A stretch of 64,000 bases of DNA from Cohnella sp. OV330 (GCF_900112065.1 NZ_FOKE01000004.1:248001-312000), one strand, 5' to 3'; counted from the first letter of the stretch, positions 17,485 through 27,094 are shown. The notes: generated from the letters alone by a model not told the origin. A program made the numbers and translations.

Positions 17485-18010
17485 TCGGCCACACCTCCAA
17501 TTGCTCGCCCTGGCGAGGCAAAATCACGAACTTGGCGCTGCCGGAAAGACGCAGGCTGATATACACGTTTTCCTCGTCGATCTCGGTCGAAGCGGTGAGC
17601 CCCGGCGTCTGTGCCTGGAGCTTGGCCATCGCGTCGCGGATATCGGTATATTCCTTGCGGTCCATCGCCTGCGCGACGTCGAACAATGCCGAACGCCAAA
17701 TTTTCTCGAGCGCTTCATTATTCGAATTTTCCGCGACCAGCTTCAAGCTCTTCGATCCGATCGCGCGTGCGCCTTCTTCCTTGACCGTTCTATATACATC
17801 CGCCAAATCCGCGGAATCGCTGAGCTTTACCTTGATCGTAACGTTGTCCGCATTCATGTCCGAGCTGGCCGATTCGACGCCCGGCACCTTGGCTGCAGCG
17901 CGGTCGAGCGGCTGCTCCACGCCATAATGACGATAAGCAAACCATCCGCCGAACAACAGCGCCACCGATACCACGGCCGTCGTCGCTATAGGAAGGATTC
18001 GCAATTTCAT
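17477..18010 (-). CDS. Membrane-anchored companion of the short FtsH, function unknown
   Basis: A 177-residue protein with an N-terminal membrane helix (about residues 6-25) and an outer domain built of two similar-looking alpha/beta halves, with NVTIKVKLSDSADL and NVYISLRLSGSAKF. No known family is recognised. AAAGGAGG lies about 12 bases before the ATG. The 3' end overlaps the start of the FtsH-like protease, and a consensus promoter is upstream, so this is the first gene of a two-gene operon. A role as adaptor or substrate-presenting partner is inference from position only. Confidence 0.65.
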   Translation of the reverse strand: MKLRILPIATTAVVSVALLFGGWFAYRHYGVEQPLDRAAAKVPGVESASSDMNADNVTIKVKLSDSADLADVYRTVKEEGARAIGSKSLKLVAENSNNEALEKIWRSALFDVAQAMDRKEYTDIRDAMAKLQAQTPGLTASTEIDEENVYISLRLSGSAKFVILPRQGEQLEVWPNA

Positions 18011-18089
18011 TTAGGCATTGGCCTCCTTTAGTCTGATGTAAAATGTAATCCTGTCTCCATTGCATCAACAATACATCAGCTAGTATATC

Positions 18090-18137
18090 ATAATCTGATA
18101 GACTAAATATATATCAATGCTTAAAAAGTTGTGTCAA
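18090..18137 (-). promoter_or_regulatory. Promoter and possible operator of the FtsH-companion operon
   Basis: TTGACA (18137-18132) and TATATA (18113-18108) are 18 bases apart on the minus strand. Just downstream, near 18090-18104, TATCA and TGATA form a small inverted repeat with a 5-base gap, which would suit a repressor. The surrounding 100 bases are AT-rich compared with the rest of the window. Confidence 0.6.
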
Positions 18138-18172
18138 ATATTTGCGTGCGGGGTAAATGATAGGTTGCATGC

Positions 18173-18204
18173 AAAAAAAGACCCGCGCCGCAAGGGCGTG
18201 GGCC
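18173..18204 (-). terminator. Intrinsic terminator after the YpmB-like gene
   Basis: GGCCCACGCC and GGCGCGGGTC arms (with two weak pairs) precede a seven-T run on the minus strand, 46 bases beyond the stop codon. Confidence 0.75.
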
Positions 18205-18249
18205 GGAATCGAATCCTTATGAGACCGATAAGCTGCGAGACGAAAAAGG

Positions 18250-18774
18250 CTAGGAGACCAAATTATACGTCCTGAGCTCGCTTCCGTTCTTAAAGGAATA
18301 AAAGACGATCGCCTGCCGTTTCGTACCGGGATCGTCGATATAGCGAATCTCCCAGGCCGGCTGCCCCGAAAACCAACCGGGCAGCAGGCGCGCGATCTTT
18401 TTGCCCGGATGATCCGCATTGAACCGGCTTCGGATGCCGTCCTCGCCATAGCCGTCCGCGACTTTCTCCTTGACCGCGCCGTCCTCGCGCAGCCACACGA
18501 ACCAGTCGGTATCGGAGGCGTCCTTGCCCTCCACGACCCAGACCGAATCGTCCCATACATGCTTGGAAACGGCGTCGACCTCGGTCAGTCCCGCTTCCTG
18601 CTTCGCCCTCGAGACCGCGGCCCTTTCCTCGCCCCGGTATCCGGCATCCGCGCTTCGGATATAGACGACGAATACGACCGCGATAAATACGAGAAAGCCG
18701 AGGGCGATCAGCGTCAAACGCCACCCCGTCCAGGCCGAATGGCGTCTCCGTTCGGAGATGCGGCTCGGCGTCAT
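18250..18774 (-). CDS. YpmB-like protein (DUF5590)
   Basis: A 174-residue protein with an N-terminal membrane helix (LIALGFLVFIAVVFVVYI, about 23-41) and a PepSY-like outer region. It contains VSRAKQEAGLTEVDAVSKHVWDDS and ends with a strand-rich half. B. subtilis YpmB occupies the same place next to dinG and the pan genes, which supports the call. The function is not known. Its start overlaps the deaminase gene by ATGA. Confidence 0.65.
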   Translation of the reverse strand: MTPSRISERRRHSAWTGWRLTLIALGFLVFIAVVFVVYIRSADAGYRGEERAAVSRAKQEAGLTEVDAVSKHVWDDSVWVVEGKDASDTDWFVWLREDGAVKEKVADGYGEDGIRSRFNADHPGKKIARLLPGWFSGQPAWEIRYIDDPGTKRQAIVFYSFKNGSELRTYNLVS

Positions 18775-20075
18775 CCCCGCAGCCTCTCGAAGCAGCGCTG
18801 CGCTTCATAACGGATCCGTTCGACGTCGAGCGTCAGCAGCTCCCGGTCGCGCAATATGCGCCGGCCGTCGACCCATACGTGCGCGACGTCCGCGCCGCTG
18901 GCCGAATAGACGAGATGCGAAATATAATCGGTACGCGGCATAAAGTGCGGCTTGTCGATCGAGACGGCGGTAATATCGGCCTTAAAGCCCGGACGAAGGC
19001 TGCCTGTCACGTCGCCGAGACCGATCGAACGGGCGCCGTAAATCGTGCCCATGCGCAGCGCCTCGGCAGCCGGAACCGCCGTCGGATCGCCGGATACGCC
19101 TTTGTGGAGCAACGCCGCGAGCCGAATCTCTTCGAACAGGTCGAGATTGTTGTTGCTCGCCGCGCTGTCCGTGCCGAGCGAGACGGTCACGCCGGCGCGC
19201 AGCAGATCGGGCACTCTCGCGACGCCGCTGGCCAGCTTCAGGTTGCTGACCGGATTGTGGGAGACGGCGACGCGGCGCTCGGCAAGAAGCGCGATCTCGT
19301 CGTCGTTCAGATGCACGGCATGCGCGACGAGCGACGGGCGGGAAAAGAGGCCGAGCTTGTCCAGATGCTCGACGGGGCGCGCGCCGTATTGCTTCACGTT
19401 TAACGCGACTTCGGCAGCGGTCTCTGACATATGCGTATGCAGCGGCAGATCGAGCTCGTGAGCGGCCGCTACGATGCGTTCGATGTAGTCGGGCGGGCAT
19501 GTATACGGCGAGTGCGGGGACATCATCACCTGGATACGGCCGTTCTCCGCGCCCTGCCAATCCTTGGCGAACTGGATCGCGTCGCTCAGCTTCGCGGTCT
19601 GGACGTCGGGCGGGCAGAGGCCGATGACGCCGCGCGTGAGCGTCGCCCGAAGTCCGGCTTGCGCGGCGACCTCGGCGACTTTGTCCATATGGTCGTACAT
19701 ATCGACGAAGGTGGTCGTGCCGCTCAGAATCATTTCCGCCGCGGCAAGGGACGTCCCCCAATAGACGTCCTCTCCCGTGAATTTCGCTTCCATCGGCCAC
19801 ATATGGTTTTCAAGCCAATCCTGCAGGACGAGATCGTCCGCCAACCCGCGAAGCAGCGACATCGCCGCATGACCGTGCGTATTGATCAATCCGGGCATGA
19901 ACAGCAGTCCGCTGCCGTTCACGATCTCCTCCGCCTGGTCGCGAAGCTCCGCCGGAGCGGCGCCCTCTCCCGATGCGGCGATATAGCCGTCCTCGACGTA
20001 GAGCCACCCTTCGAAGATTTGCCGTTCCGCGGTCGGCTCCGCGAAAATTCCGTTCTCGATCAACCAACGTTTCAT
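18771..20075 (-). CDS. mtaD: 5-methylthioadenosine/S-adenosylhomocysteine deaminase
   Basis: A 434-residue amidohydrolase with metal-site motifs NTHGHAAMSL, HTHMSET, AHAVHL and LGTDSAASNN, characteristic of the MtaD/SsnA group. Members deaminate MTA and SAH to the inosine forms; some act on other aminopurines or triazines, so the substrate is not certain. It sits between rex and the YpmB-like gene with overlapping ends on both sides. The presence of an MTA-directed enzyme in the same window as the salvage genes at 0-8.6 kb is notable but they are not in one operon. Confidence 0.8.
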   Translation of the reverse strand: MKRWLIENGIFAEPTAERQIFEGWLYVEDGYIAASGEGAAPAELRDQAEEIVNGSGLLFMPGLINTHGHAAMSLLRGLADDLVLQDWLENHMWPMEAKFTGEDVYWGTSLAAAEMILSGTTTFVDMYDHMDKVAEVAAQAGLRATLTRGVIGLCPPDVQTAKLSDAIQFAKDWQGAENGRIQVMMSPHSPYTCPPDYIERIVAAAHELDLPLHTHMSETAAEVALNVKQYGARPVEHLDKLGLFSRPSLVAHAVHLNDDEIALLAERRVAVSHNPVSNLKLASGVARVPDLLRAGVTVSLGTDSAASNNNLDLFEEIRLAALLHKGVSGDPTAVPAAEALRMGTIYGARSIGLGDVTGSLRPGFKADITAVSIDKPHFMPRTDYISHLVYSASGADVAHVWVDGRRILRDRELLTLDVERIRYEAQRCFERLRG

Positions 20076-20758
20076 TGTTCCGCTCCTTCTGCGTCTTCGG
20101 ATTTATCGGGGTCTTCCGCCCCGTCCGTATCCGAATCGTGATCCATATAATAAGCCAAGCTTAGCAGGTCGCTCGTGAAGTCCGCGTGGTGAATGCGAAT
20201 GCCTGCGGGAATTTTCAACACCGTCGGCGCGAAATTCAGGATCGCGCGGATCCCGGCCTCGACGAAACGGTCCGCGACCTTCTGCGCTTCGCTGGCCGGC
20301 ACGGTGATGATCCCGATCGAGATGTCCTTGTCCTTCACCTCGTCCGGGAGCAGCTGTATCGGGTTGACGGTCAAATTGCCGATCGACACGCCTTTTTTGG
20401 CCGGATCGTCGTCGAACACCGATACGATTTTCATATTATCCTTGAGGTACATATTGTAGTTGCAAAGGGCTCGGCCCAGATTGCCCGCCCCCACGAGCGC
20501 CACGTGGATCGGACGGTCGAGGTTAAGAATATGGCGGATCTTCTCGATCAGGTAACCGACGTTGTAGCCGACGCCCTTCCGTCCGAACTCGCCGAAATAG
20601 GCGAGATCCTTGCGGATTTGGGCGGGATTGAGATCGAGCTTGTCTCCGAGATCCTGCGAGGACACGGTCTGGACGTCGCTGATGCTGAGTTCGTTCAAGT
20701 AGCGCAGATAAATCGGAAGGCGTCTGACGACCGCTTCGGAAATTTTGATTTGCTTCAA
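20072..20758 (-). CDS. rex: Redox-sensing transcriptional repressor Rex
   Basis: A 228-residue repressor with an N-terminal winged helix (SSQDLGDKLDLNPAQIRKDLAYFGEFG) and a Rossmann domain with LVGAGNLGRALCNY that binds NADH/NAD. The tail (residues 208-228) is acidic and low in complexity. Rex releases DNA when NADH is high and controls fermentative and respiratory genes. It overlaps dinG by four bases. Candidate targets in the window (qcrABC) were checked for the inverted TTGTGA/TCACAA operator; only a half-site was found. Confidence 0.93.
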   Translation of the reverse strand: MKQIKISEAVVRRLPIYLRYLNELSISDVQTVSSQDLGDKLDLNPAQIRKDLAYFGEFGRKGVGYNVGYLIEKIRHILNLDRPIHVALVGAGNLGRALCNYNMYLKDNMKIVSVFDDDPAKKGVSIGNLTVNPIQLLPDEVKDKDISIGIITVPASEAQKVADRFVEAGIRAILNFAPTVLKIPAGIRIHHADFTSDLLSLAYYMDHDSDTDGAEDPDKSEDAEGAEQ

Positions 20759-23700
20759 CTGGACACCCCTCCTTCCCTCGCATCGGTTTCCTGCTTCGGC
20801 TTTTTCGCCCTGGTCCGTTTAACCTTGACCTTTTCCGGAGCCGGCTCTGCCGGAGCGCCGGCTTCGCCGGACGGTACGGATGCCGTCTGGCCGGCTTCCC
20901 CTGATGCCGGACGGCCGGACGCATCCGGCATCGGTTCGGTGTCCGGTACCGGCGCCGGTTCGGTGTCCGGCGTCGGCGAAGCGTCCGCGGCAGGCGCCGC
21001 CGAAGGCGGGCGCTCCGCGTCTGCAGCGGCTTCGGCGCCTGCCGCATGGGCCGGATGCAGCCATTCCCGCACGCGAGGCACCAGGCCCGCTAGCGGCAGA
21101 TGCTCCATCTTGGGCCCGGGCAGCGAATACAAAAAGTATTTGCCGTAGCTCGTATCGATGACGCGCGTATCGTACAAGATGACGATGCCCTTGTCGGAAG
21201 CGGTGCGCACGAGTCTGCCGAAGCCCTGCTTGAACTTGATGACCGCTTGCGGCAGCGACAGCTTCATGAACGGATTTTTGCGCTGCGCCGTGAGACGCTC
21301 GCTCTTGGCCTCCGTCACCGGATGGTTCGGCGGCTGGAACGGGAGCCGGACGATCGCGAGACAAGTCAGCGCATCGCCCGGAAGGTCGACGCCTTCCCAG
21401 AAGCTGCTCGTGCCGAGCAGCACCGAACGCGGCTGCTCCATGAACTGGCTCGTGAGCCGGCTTCGGCTGCTGCCGTCCATCCCTTGCCCGAGCACTTGGA
21501 TATCGACCGGCGCGAGCGCGGACTTGAGCGGCTCGTATACGGTCTTCAGCATCTTGTGCGAAGTGAACAGCACGAGCATGCGGCCGCGGGTCTCGGTAGC
21601 CACCTCGGCCAGCGATGCCGTCAGCGCCTGCAAAAACGCGGCTTCGCCGTCTCTGCCTTTGATCGACGGAAAGTCCCGCGGAATGAGCAGCAGCGCTTGC
21701 TGCCTGTAGTTGAACGGCGAAGGAAGCTGCGCCGTGCGAAGCCTGCCTTGCTGCTCCGCTTCGTCGAGGCCGAGCTGCTCCTTGACGTACTGGAACGACT
21801 TGTCCACGGTCAGCGTCGCCGACGTGAGCACGACGCTTTCCTTTTGACCGAACAAGCCGTCCTTCAGCAATCCGCTCACGTCTGCCGGCACGATATACAT
21901 CCATAGCGAGCGGCTCTTGTACTGGGTATGTCCTTCGATCCAATAGACGCACTCCGTCTCCGACATCGAAACGAACGACTGCAAGTCGCTTCGGACGCCG
22001 GACAGCTCTTTGACGGAGCCGTTCATGTCGGTCAGAAGGCTCTGCAGGGCAATGTCCTCGCTTCGGTCGCGGATCTCCGCCAGCAGCTTCTCAAGCGGCC
22101 GCACAAGATCGGAAAGCCGCAGCACGACATTGTCGCCGTCGACGCGGATCGACTCCCAATCCCGCGGCAGCGCGTCGGGCTTCAGCCGATAGCTGAGCCC
22201 CCCCGTCTCGTCCGCGGCCGCGCCGGATGCAAGCAGGCCGAACAGCCTGTCCGTCCATTGTTCCCACGATTCGCGAAGCTCCTGCACGCGCGGCAGCAGC
22301 TCCTCCAGCTTTTCCGCCCACGTCCCGCTCGCGCTCTCCGCCGTCCCGGTCAGTTGCGAGATCAGGCTCGGCAGCTGTCCCGTCCGCGCGTCCTTGGCGA
22401 GCCTGGCCAGCGCGGAAGGCAGCGCGCCGTACCCGATCCGTCGTCCGAGATGGTTGCTCGCCACCTCTTCCATATGATGGGCCTCGTCCACGATGAGCCG
22501 GTCGTAAGCGGGAAGGAGCCGGTGCTCCGCGCGCATGTCGGTGAATACCATGGCATGATTCGTAATGACGAGATCCGCCTTTAGCGCATCCTGCCGCGCT
22601 CGGTGGTAAAAGCATTTGCGGAACCAGGGACACTGACGGTTCAAGCAGGAGTCCGCGTCGCTCGCGACGGCGTTCCACTCTTCCTTGGACCGGCTGCCGA
22701 GATTGAGCTCCTCGGCTTCGCCGCGCTCCGTCTCCGACAGCCATACGGCGAGCTGGCCGCGCGCCACGGCTTCCTCGCGGGACAACGCGAACGCCGGCGT
22801 CTGCATCTGCTGCTCGAACTTGCGCAGGCACATGTAGTTGCTTCGCCCTTTGAACACCGCCGCCTTGAACGGTACGGGGAGCACGTCCTGCAGAAGCGGG
22901 AGATCCCGCTGGCGCAGCTGCTCCTGCAGTTGGATCGTATGCGTCGTCACGACGATTTTTTTATTTTCTTTTAATCCATAATAAAGGGAGGGCAGCAAAT
23001 AGCCGAGCGACTTGCCCGTACCCGTGCCGGCTTCGACCAGCAGATGGGAATCGTCGGCGAGCGCCTGATGCACCTCGTCGTACATGATGCGCTGCCCTTC
23101 TCTTGGCTCATAGCCCGGGAACAGCTCCTTCATGCGATCGGCGACGGTGTCGAGATACGTCTCGAACGGCATGCCGGACAGCATTCGCTCCGCTTGCAGG
23201 CGCTGCGCCTCGCGTCCTTCGTCGTCGTCCGTCCAGTCGGCGATGCGCATGGCGAACTGACGATAGTATTGATAGCCGTCCGGTTCTTCGAACCATGTCG
23301 TATCCCGCTCCGCCCGAAGCGACGTCAGCAGCCAGCCGAGGTCGCTGCGCTCGCCGTCGGTCAGCTCGCACAGCCGTTCGAGCGTCAGCGTCGGCAGCGC
23401 CCTAAGCCTGCCGATGCAAGCCGTCAGAACCTCGGCCGTGGCGAGCGCGTCGCTGTCGGCCTGGTGGGGCCGGTCGTGCGCGATACCAAGACCGTGCGTA
23501 ATCGCCGTCAGCCGGTACGAAGGCAAAAAAGGGAATACCAGCCTGGCGAGTTCGACCGTGTCCAGCACCCTGCCGGAAAACGGCAAATAACCGCTCTTGT
23601 CCAGAGCGGCCTGCAAAAAGGCAGCGTCGAAGCCGGCGTTGTGCGCGACGAGCACGGCATCGTGAAGGAGCGGCACCATCTCCGCTATCGCATCCTCGAT

Positions 23701-23904
23701 CGCGGGCGCATCGGCGACGTCCGCGTCCGCGATGCCCGTAAGCGTCGTTATAAAAGAAGGAATCGCACGGGACGGCTTCACGAGCGATTGATATACGGAA
23801 GACACCGTGCCCGTGTCGTCCACGACCGCGATGCCGATTTGTATGATTTCATCGTGCTGGGACGACGTTCCCGTCGTCTCAAAGTCGAGAACCGCGAATT
23901 TCAT
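20755..23904 (-). CDS. dinG: DinG-family helicase with N-terminal 3'-5' exonuclease domain
   Basis: A 1049-residue protein. Residues 1-165 are a DEDDh exonuclease (VLDFETTGTS, HNAGFDAAFL, HQADSDALA). The helicase part has Walker A EAGTGTGKS, the DEAH box and the motif VI segment QGFGRLVR. Four cysteines are spaced as in Fe-S DinG/XPD enzymes: one in SNYMCLRK, then C-x4-C-x5-C in DSCLNRQCPWFRKC, so an iron-sulfur cluster is likely. The start at 23904 follows AGGAAGT by 5 bases. The last ~100 residues are a Pro/Ala/Asp-rich tail ending in a basic KVKVKRTRAKKPK patch, not usual for the family. It likely acts in replication-linked DNA repair. Confidence 0.9.
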   Translation of the reverse strand: MKFAVLDFETTGTSSQHDEIIQIGIAVVDDTGTVSSVYQSLVKPSRAIPSFITTLTGIADADVADAPAIEDAIAEMVPLLHDAVLVAHNAGFDAAFLQAALDKSGYLPFSGRVLDTVELARLVFPFLPSYRLTAITHGLGIAHDRPHQADSDALATAEVLTACIGRLRALPTLTLERLCELTDGERSDLGWLLTSLRAERDTTWFEEPDGYQYYRQFAMRIADWTDDDEGREAQRLQAERMLSGMPFETYLDTVADRMKELFPGYEPREGQRIMYDEVHQALADDSHLLVEAGTGTGKSLGYLLPSLYYGLKENKKIVVTTHTIQLQEQLRQRDLPLLQDVLPVPFKAAVFKGRSNYMCLRKFEQQMQTPAFALSREEAVARGQLAVWLSETERGEAEELNLGSRSKEEWNAVASDADSCLNRQCPWFRKCFYHRARQDALKADLVITNHAMVFTDMRAEHRLLPAYDRLIVDEAHHMEEVASNHLGRRIGYGALPSALARLAKDARTGQLPSLISQLTGTAESASGTWAEKLEELLPRVQELRESWEQWTDRLFGLLASGAAADETGGLSYRLKPDALPRDWESIRVDGDNVVLRLSDLVRPLEKLLAEIRDRSEDIALQSLLTDMNGSVKELSGVRSDLQSFVSMSETECVYWIEGHTQYKSRSLWMYIVPADVSGLLKDGLFGQKESVVLTSATLTVDKSFQYVKEQLGLDEAEQQGRLRTAQLPSPFNYRQQALLLIPRDFPSIKGRDGEAAFLQALTASLAEVATETRGRMLVLFTSHKMLKTVYEPLKSALAPVDIQVLGQGMDGSSRSRLTSQFMEQPRSVLLGTSSFWEGVDLPGDALTCLAIVRLPFQPPNHPVTEAKSERLTAQRKNPFMKLSLPQAVIKFKQGFGRLVRTASDKGIVILYDTRVIDTSYGKYFLYSLPGPKMEHLPLAGLVPRVREWLHPAHAAGAEAAADAERPPSAAPAADASPTPDTEPAPVPDTEPMPDASGRPASGEAGQTASVPSGEAGAPAEPAPEKVKVKRTRAKKPKQETDAREGGVSS

Positions 23905-23967
23905 GAATGACTTCCTTTCTTGCACTTCGCCTTCGCCGCGCCGCTCGGTTCGCCGCGCGAGGCAGGC

Positions 23968-24630
23968 TTAGCCTGGCATGAGCGCCGTCAGTTCGGCGCT
24001 GCCGAAGGAGAGCTGTACGCTGTCGGCATCGCAAAGACAGGCGTCCAAATTGTGCTTGGCGTCCGCGAAGCCGGGATCGAGCTCCATCGCCTTGCGGAAA
24101 AAATGCTGGGCCTGGGCCAAATTCGCTTGAACCGCCTGCACGCAGCCCATCGCGTTGTAGGCGATCGCTTGAAGCTTGGGCTCGTCGGCCGTTCCCGCCA
24201 CGAGCTGAAAGTGCCGGTGCGCTTCGACGAATTCGCCGAGATGCATCCGGCTCATCGCCAGATACAGTCGCGCAAGGGACCATTCCGCGTATCGGGCGAG
24301 CAGTTGTTCGAACTGGCAGGCGCATTCGCGGAACATATGGAGCTTGAAGTATCCCTGACCCTTTACGAACGGGACGGGCCATTCGGCCGGCGGCACGGGG
24401 ACCGCGGACTTGCCGTTGAAGCCCCCGGTATCGCCCGCTTGGCGCCGCCGCCTGTAATCGCCCATTTTTTCCTCGAGCGCGAGCCATGACTCAATGATAT
24501 CATCACTCATCGATTTTAACACGTTCCATTGCTCTTCCAGCGCCAACTTTTCATCCGGCGACGAATTCGGATAGCGTTCGATCATCTCGTCCAGCACGTC
24601 GTTCATGGCGGAGAAAAAAGGCTGAATCAC
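23968..24630 (-). CDS. TPR-repeat protein, function unknown
   Basis: A 220-residue soluble protein. About residues 90-195 form three tetratricopeptide-like helix pairs, for example SLARLYLAMSRMHLGEFVEAHRHF and AYNAMGCVQAVQANLAQAQHFFRKAMELDPGF in shortened form. The N-terminal 60 residues are helical and acidic. The start is taken as GTG at 24630, with GGGGGCC 7 bases upstream; ATG 24606 is an alternative. It lies between panD and dinG on the same strand. Partner proteins are unknown. Confidence 0.7.
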   Translation of the reverse strand: MIQPFFSAMNDVLDEMIERYPNSSPDEKLALEEQWNVLKSMSDDIIESWLALEEKMGDYRRRRQAGDTGGFNGKSAVPVPPAEWPVPFVKGQGYFKLHMFRECACQFEQLLARYAEWSLARLYLAMSRMHLGEFVEAHRHFQLVAGTADEPKLQAIAYNAMGCVQAVQANLAQAQHFFRKAMELDPGFADAKHNLDACLCDADSVQLSFGSAELTALMPG

Positions 24631-24700
24631 GGAAGAAGGCCCCCAGTCGCAGAAGAATTGTATTGCTCATTCTGCGTTTGCCGGAGGCCTTTCATACGCC

Positions 24701-25084
24701 TTAGACGACGGTCGAATGAGGCTCCTGCGCCATCATTTGAACGACGCGGTTGCCTTCGTCCAATATGGCGACCTTCGGCTTGTGCCGCTTCGCTTCTTCG
24801 GTTTCCATGTATCCATAAGCGATAATGATTACCTTGTCTCCGGGCTGTACGAGCCTGGCCGCGGCGCCGTTCAGGCAGATGACGCCGGAACCGCGCGGCC
24901 CCGGAATCGTATAGGTCTCGAACCGGGCGCCGTTGTTGTTATTCACGATTTGCACCTTTTCGTCCGGCAAAATATCGACCAGATCCAGCAAATCTTCATC
25001 GATCGTGATGCTGCCGACGTAATTCAGGTTGGCTTCGGTCACCGTCGCCCTGTGGAGCTTGGACTTCATCATTTGTCTCATCAT
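24701..25084 (-). CDS. panD: Aspartate 1-decarboxylase
   Basis: A 127-residue pyruvoyl enzyme that makes beta-alanine for pantothenate. The self-cleavage site Gly-Ser is seen in [10 protein letters not shown], with the catalytic tyrosine and Arg region around [11 protein letters not shown] and NGAAARL. The start overlaps the panC stop by ATGA. It is the last gene of panBCD, so all enzymes for pantothenate from ketoisovalerate and aspartate except panE are together. Confidence 0.95.
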   Translation of the reverse strand: MMRQMMKSKLHRATVTEANLNYVGSITIDEDLLDLVDILPDEKVQIVNNNNGARFETYTIPGPRGSGVICLNGAAARLVQPGDKVIIIAYGYMETEEAKRHKPKVAILDEGNRVVQMMAQEPHSTVV

Positions 25085-25992
25085 AATGGCTGCGCCTCCG
25101 GAAGGGAAATCAGAATATTGTCGATAAGGCGCGTACGTCCGAAACGGACCGCCGCCGCGACGATGATTCGCTCGTTAGAACCGGACAGGGCGGCGTCCGG
25201 TGCGGGCGGCTGCAGCGCGGGATAGGTCAGCGTCTCGACATAGTCGATATCGGCGATAGGAGAAGCCGAGATGCCTTCCCTCACGGCCGCCGTCAATTGC
25301 GCTGCGTTCATGCCCGAATCGATCCAGGCCGGCACCTTGGCCAGCGTACGGGAAATCACGAGCGCTTCGCGCCGTTCGTCGGCCGACAGATATACGTTGC
25401 GCGAACTCATGGCCAGTCCGTCCGTCTCTCGGACGATCGGGCACGGTACGATCTCGACCGGTTGGTTGAGATCGGCGACCATGCGTTCGACGACGGCGAC
25501 CTGCTGGGCGTCCTTCAGGCCGAAGTACGCGCGGTCGGGCTGCACGATGTTCAACAGCTTGGTCACGACGATCCCGACGCCGTCGAAGTGTCCGGGCCGG
25601 CTCGCCCCGCACAGGCGTTCCGTGACCCCCGAGACGGTGATCTGCGTCGCCGCCTGGGTCGGGTACATCTCGGTGACGCTAGGCATAAAGACGATATCCG
25701 CGCCCGCGCGGGCGGCTACGTCCAGGTCTCTGATCTCGTCCCTCGGGTACCGCTCGAAGTCTTCGTTCGGACCGAACTGAAGCGGATTGACGAAAATGCT
25801 AAGCACCGTCAGCCTGTTGTCTTGGGCGGATCTGCCGATCAAGCTCGCATGGCCTTCGTGCAAAAATCCCATCGTCGGCACGAAGCCGACGGATGCGGTC
25901 GCGCCGGCCTCCGCCCGATAGGCGCGAATCGCGGCGCGCAATTCCGCGATCGTACGGACGACCGCGGGCGTCGAAGTTAAAGTTGCCGTCAT
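25081..25992 (-). CDS. panC: Pantoate-beta-alanine ligase
   Basis: A 303-residue adenylate-forming ligase joining pantoate and beta-alanine. It has the nucleotide motif [14 protein letters not shown] with the HxGH signature, [12 protein letters not shown], and the MSSRNVYLS loop that replaces KMSKS. It is slightly longer than the usual ~285 because of a short N-terminal extension rich in Thr/Ala. Both ends overlap neighbouring genes by four bases, indicating coupled translation with panB and panD. Confidence 0.95.
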   Translation of the reverse strand: MTATLTSTPAVVRTIAELRAAIRAYRAEAGATASVGFVPTMGFLHEGHASLIGRSAQDNRLTVLSIFVNPLQFGPNEDFERYPRDEIRDLDVAARAGADIVFMPSVTEMYPTQAATQITVSGVTERLCGASRPGHFDGVGIVVTKLLNIVQPDRAYFGLKDAQQVAVVERMVADLNQPVEIVPCPIVRETDGLAMSSRNVYLSADERREALVISRTLAKVPAWIDSGMNAAQLTAAVREGISASPIADIDYVETLTYPALQPPAPDAALSGSNERIIVAAAVRFGRTRLIDNILISLPEAQPL

Positions 25993-26852
25993 TGGGATTC
26001 GCCTCCGTACAGTTTGGTATTCGGCGATTCTTTGGGCTGCGCCTGCATCGGGAACGCATGATTTTCTTCCGGGAACCGTCCAGTCTTCACTTCGTTTACG
26101 TATTGTGAAACGGCCCCGCGTATCGTCTCGCCTACGTCGGCGTAGGCCTTTACGAACCGTTTGTCGCGGATGCCCGAGCCGTATCGGATGAGGTCGTGAT
26201 AAACGAGAACCTGACCGTCGCAGCCCCGTCCGGCGCCGATGCCGATCGTCGGGATCGACAGCGCGCGCGATACGGCCGCAGCCGCGGGCTCGACGACCAG
26301 CTCGAGCACGACGGCCGCTGCGCCGGCTTGCTCGAGCGCCTTCGCGTCGGCCAGCAGCCGCGCGGCCTCCGCCTCGTCGCGGCCCTGCACCTTGTAGCCC
26401 CCGATCTGCAGCACGGATTGGGGAGTAAGCCCCAGGTGGCCGATCACGGGTATGCCTGCGGATACGAGCAGCGCGATCTCGTCCGCGAGCTCGGCTCCGC
26501 CTTCGAGCTTCACTGCATGAGCGCCGCCCTCCTGCATGAGCCGTGCGGCATTGCGGAGGGTCTGCTCCTTGCTCCCGCGGTAGGTCGCGAACGGCATGTC
26601 CGTTACGATCATGGTATGGGGAGCGCCCCGAACGACGGCTCTCGTATGGTAGATCATATCCTCGAGCGTCACCGGCACGGTCGTCTCATAGCCGAGCACG
26701 ACGTTGCCGAGCGAGTCTCCGACGAGGAGAACGTCCACCCCGGCTTCCTCCGTCAATCTTGCGGAGGGGTAATCGTAGGCGGTCACCATGGCGATCGGCG
26801 AACCCTGGGCTTTCATCGATTTCAATTTTGGCGGCGTTAACGGTTGACTCAT
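25989..26852 (-). CDS. panB: 3-methyl-2-oxobutanoate hydroxymethyltransferase
   Basis: A 287-residue TIM-barrel enzyme that transfers a hydroxymethyl group from methylene-tetrahydrofolate to ketoisovalerate, committing it to pantothenate. Clear family segments are [24 protein letters not shown] with the metal Asp, and [27 protein letters not shown] precedes the ATG. It heads panBCD and is preceded by a promoter, a 235-base leader and an attenuator-like hairpin. Confidence 0.95.
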   Translation of the reverse strand: MSQPLTPPKLKSMKAQGSPIAMVTAYDYPSARLTEEAGVDVLLVGDSLGNVVLGYETTVPVTLEDMIYHTRAVVRGAPHTMIVTDMPFATYRGSKEQTLRNAARLMQEGGAHAVKLEGGAELADEIALLVSAGIPVIGHLGLTPQSVLQIGGYKVQGRDEAEAARLLADAKALEQAGAAAVVLELVVEPAAAAVSRALSIPTIGIGAGRGCDGQVLVYHDLIRYGSGIRDKRFVKAYADVGETIRGAVSQYVNEVKTGRFPEENHAFPMQAQPKESPNTKLYGGESQ

Positions 26853-27088
26853 GTCGCTTAAGCTCCCTCCTGTGGGCGGCCAGCCATCCGAGCGCGCAAA
26901 AAAACCTTCGTTTGCCCATGAGCAAAGAAGGTGTCCATTCAGCAGGAACGCTTCACGTCCTTCTGTCTCGGTCCCTTGGGCTCAGAGCAGAATCCGCCGC
27001 GAATCATCACGGGTATTCGGTTCTTTTCGGTAAAGCTCGTCATTGGTTAGCATGTCTCTCAGTGCGGTTCGTCATGATACCGCCCGAG
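26853..27088 (-). promoter_or_regulatory. Long panB leader with terminator and competing antiterminator arm
   Basis: Between the promoter and panB lies about 235 bases with no open frame of note. Near its 3' end is an intrinsic terminator: ACCTTC-TTTGC (26932-26922) pairs with GCAAA-CGAAGGT (26915-26904) and a run of seven T follows (26903-26897). Upstream, AGAAGG (26964-26959) is complementary to CCTTCT (26931-26926) inside the terminator 5' arm, so the two pairings exclude each other. There is no T-box core motif. The layout is that of an attenuator or riboswitch; a match to the published pan RNA motif found before panB in Firmicutes is possible but I cannot align it here. Confidence 0.65.
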
Positions 27089-27094
27089 AGCTAT

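Noticed and set aside
16006-17559. A 517-codon plus-strand frame opposite the FtsH-like gene
   Set aside because: Shadow of a clear AAA protease gene; composition is typical of antisense GC-rich sequence. The same applies to other long opposite-strand frames in the window.
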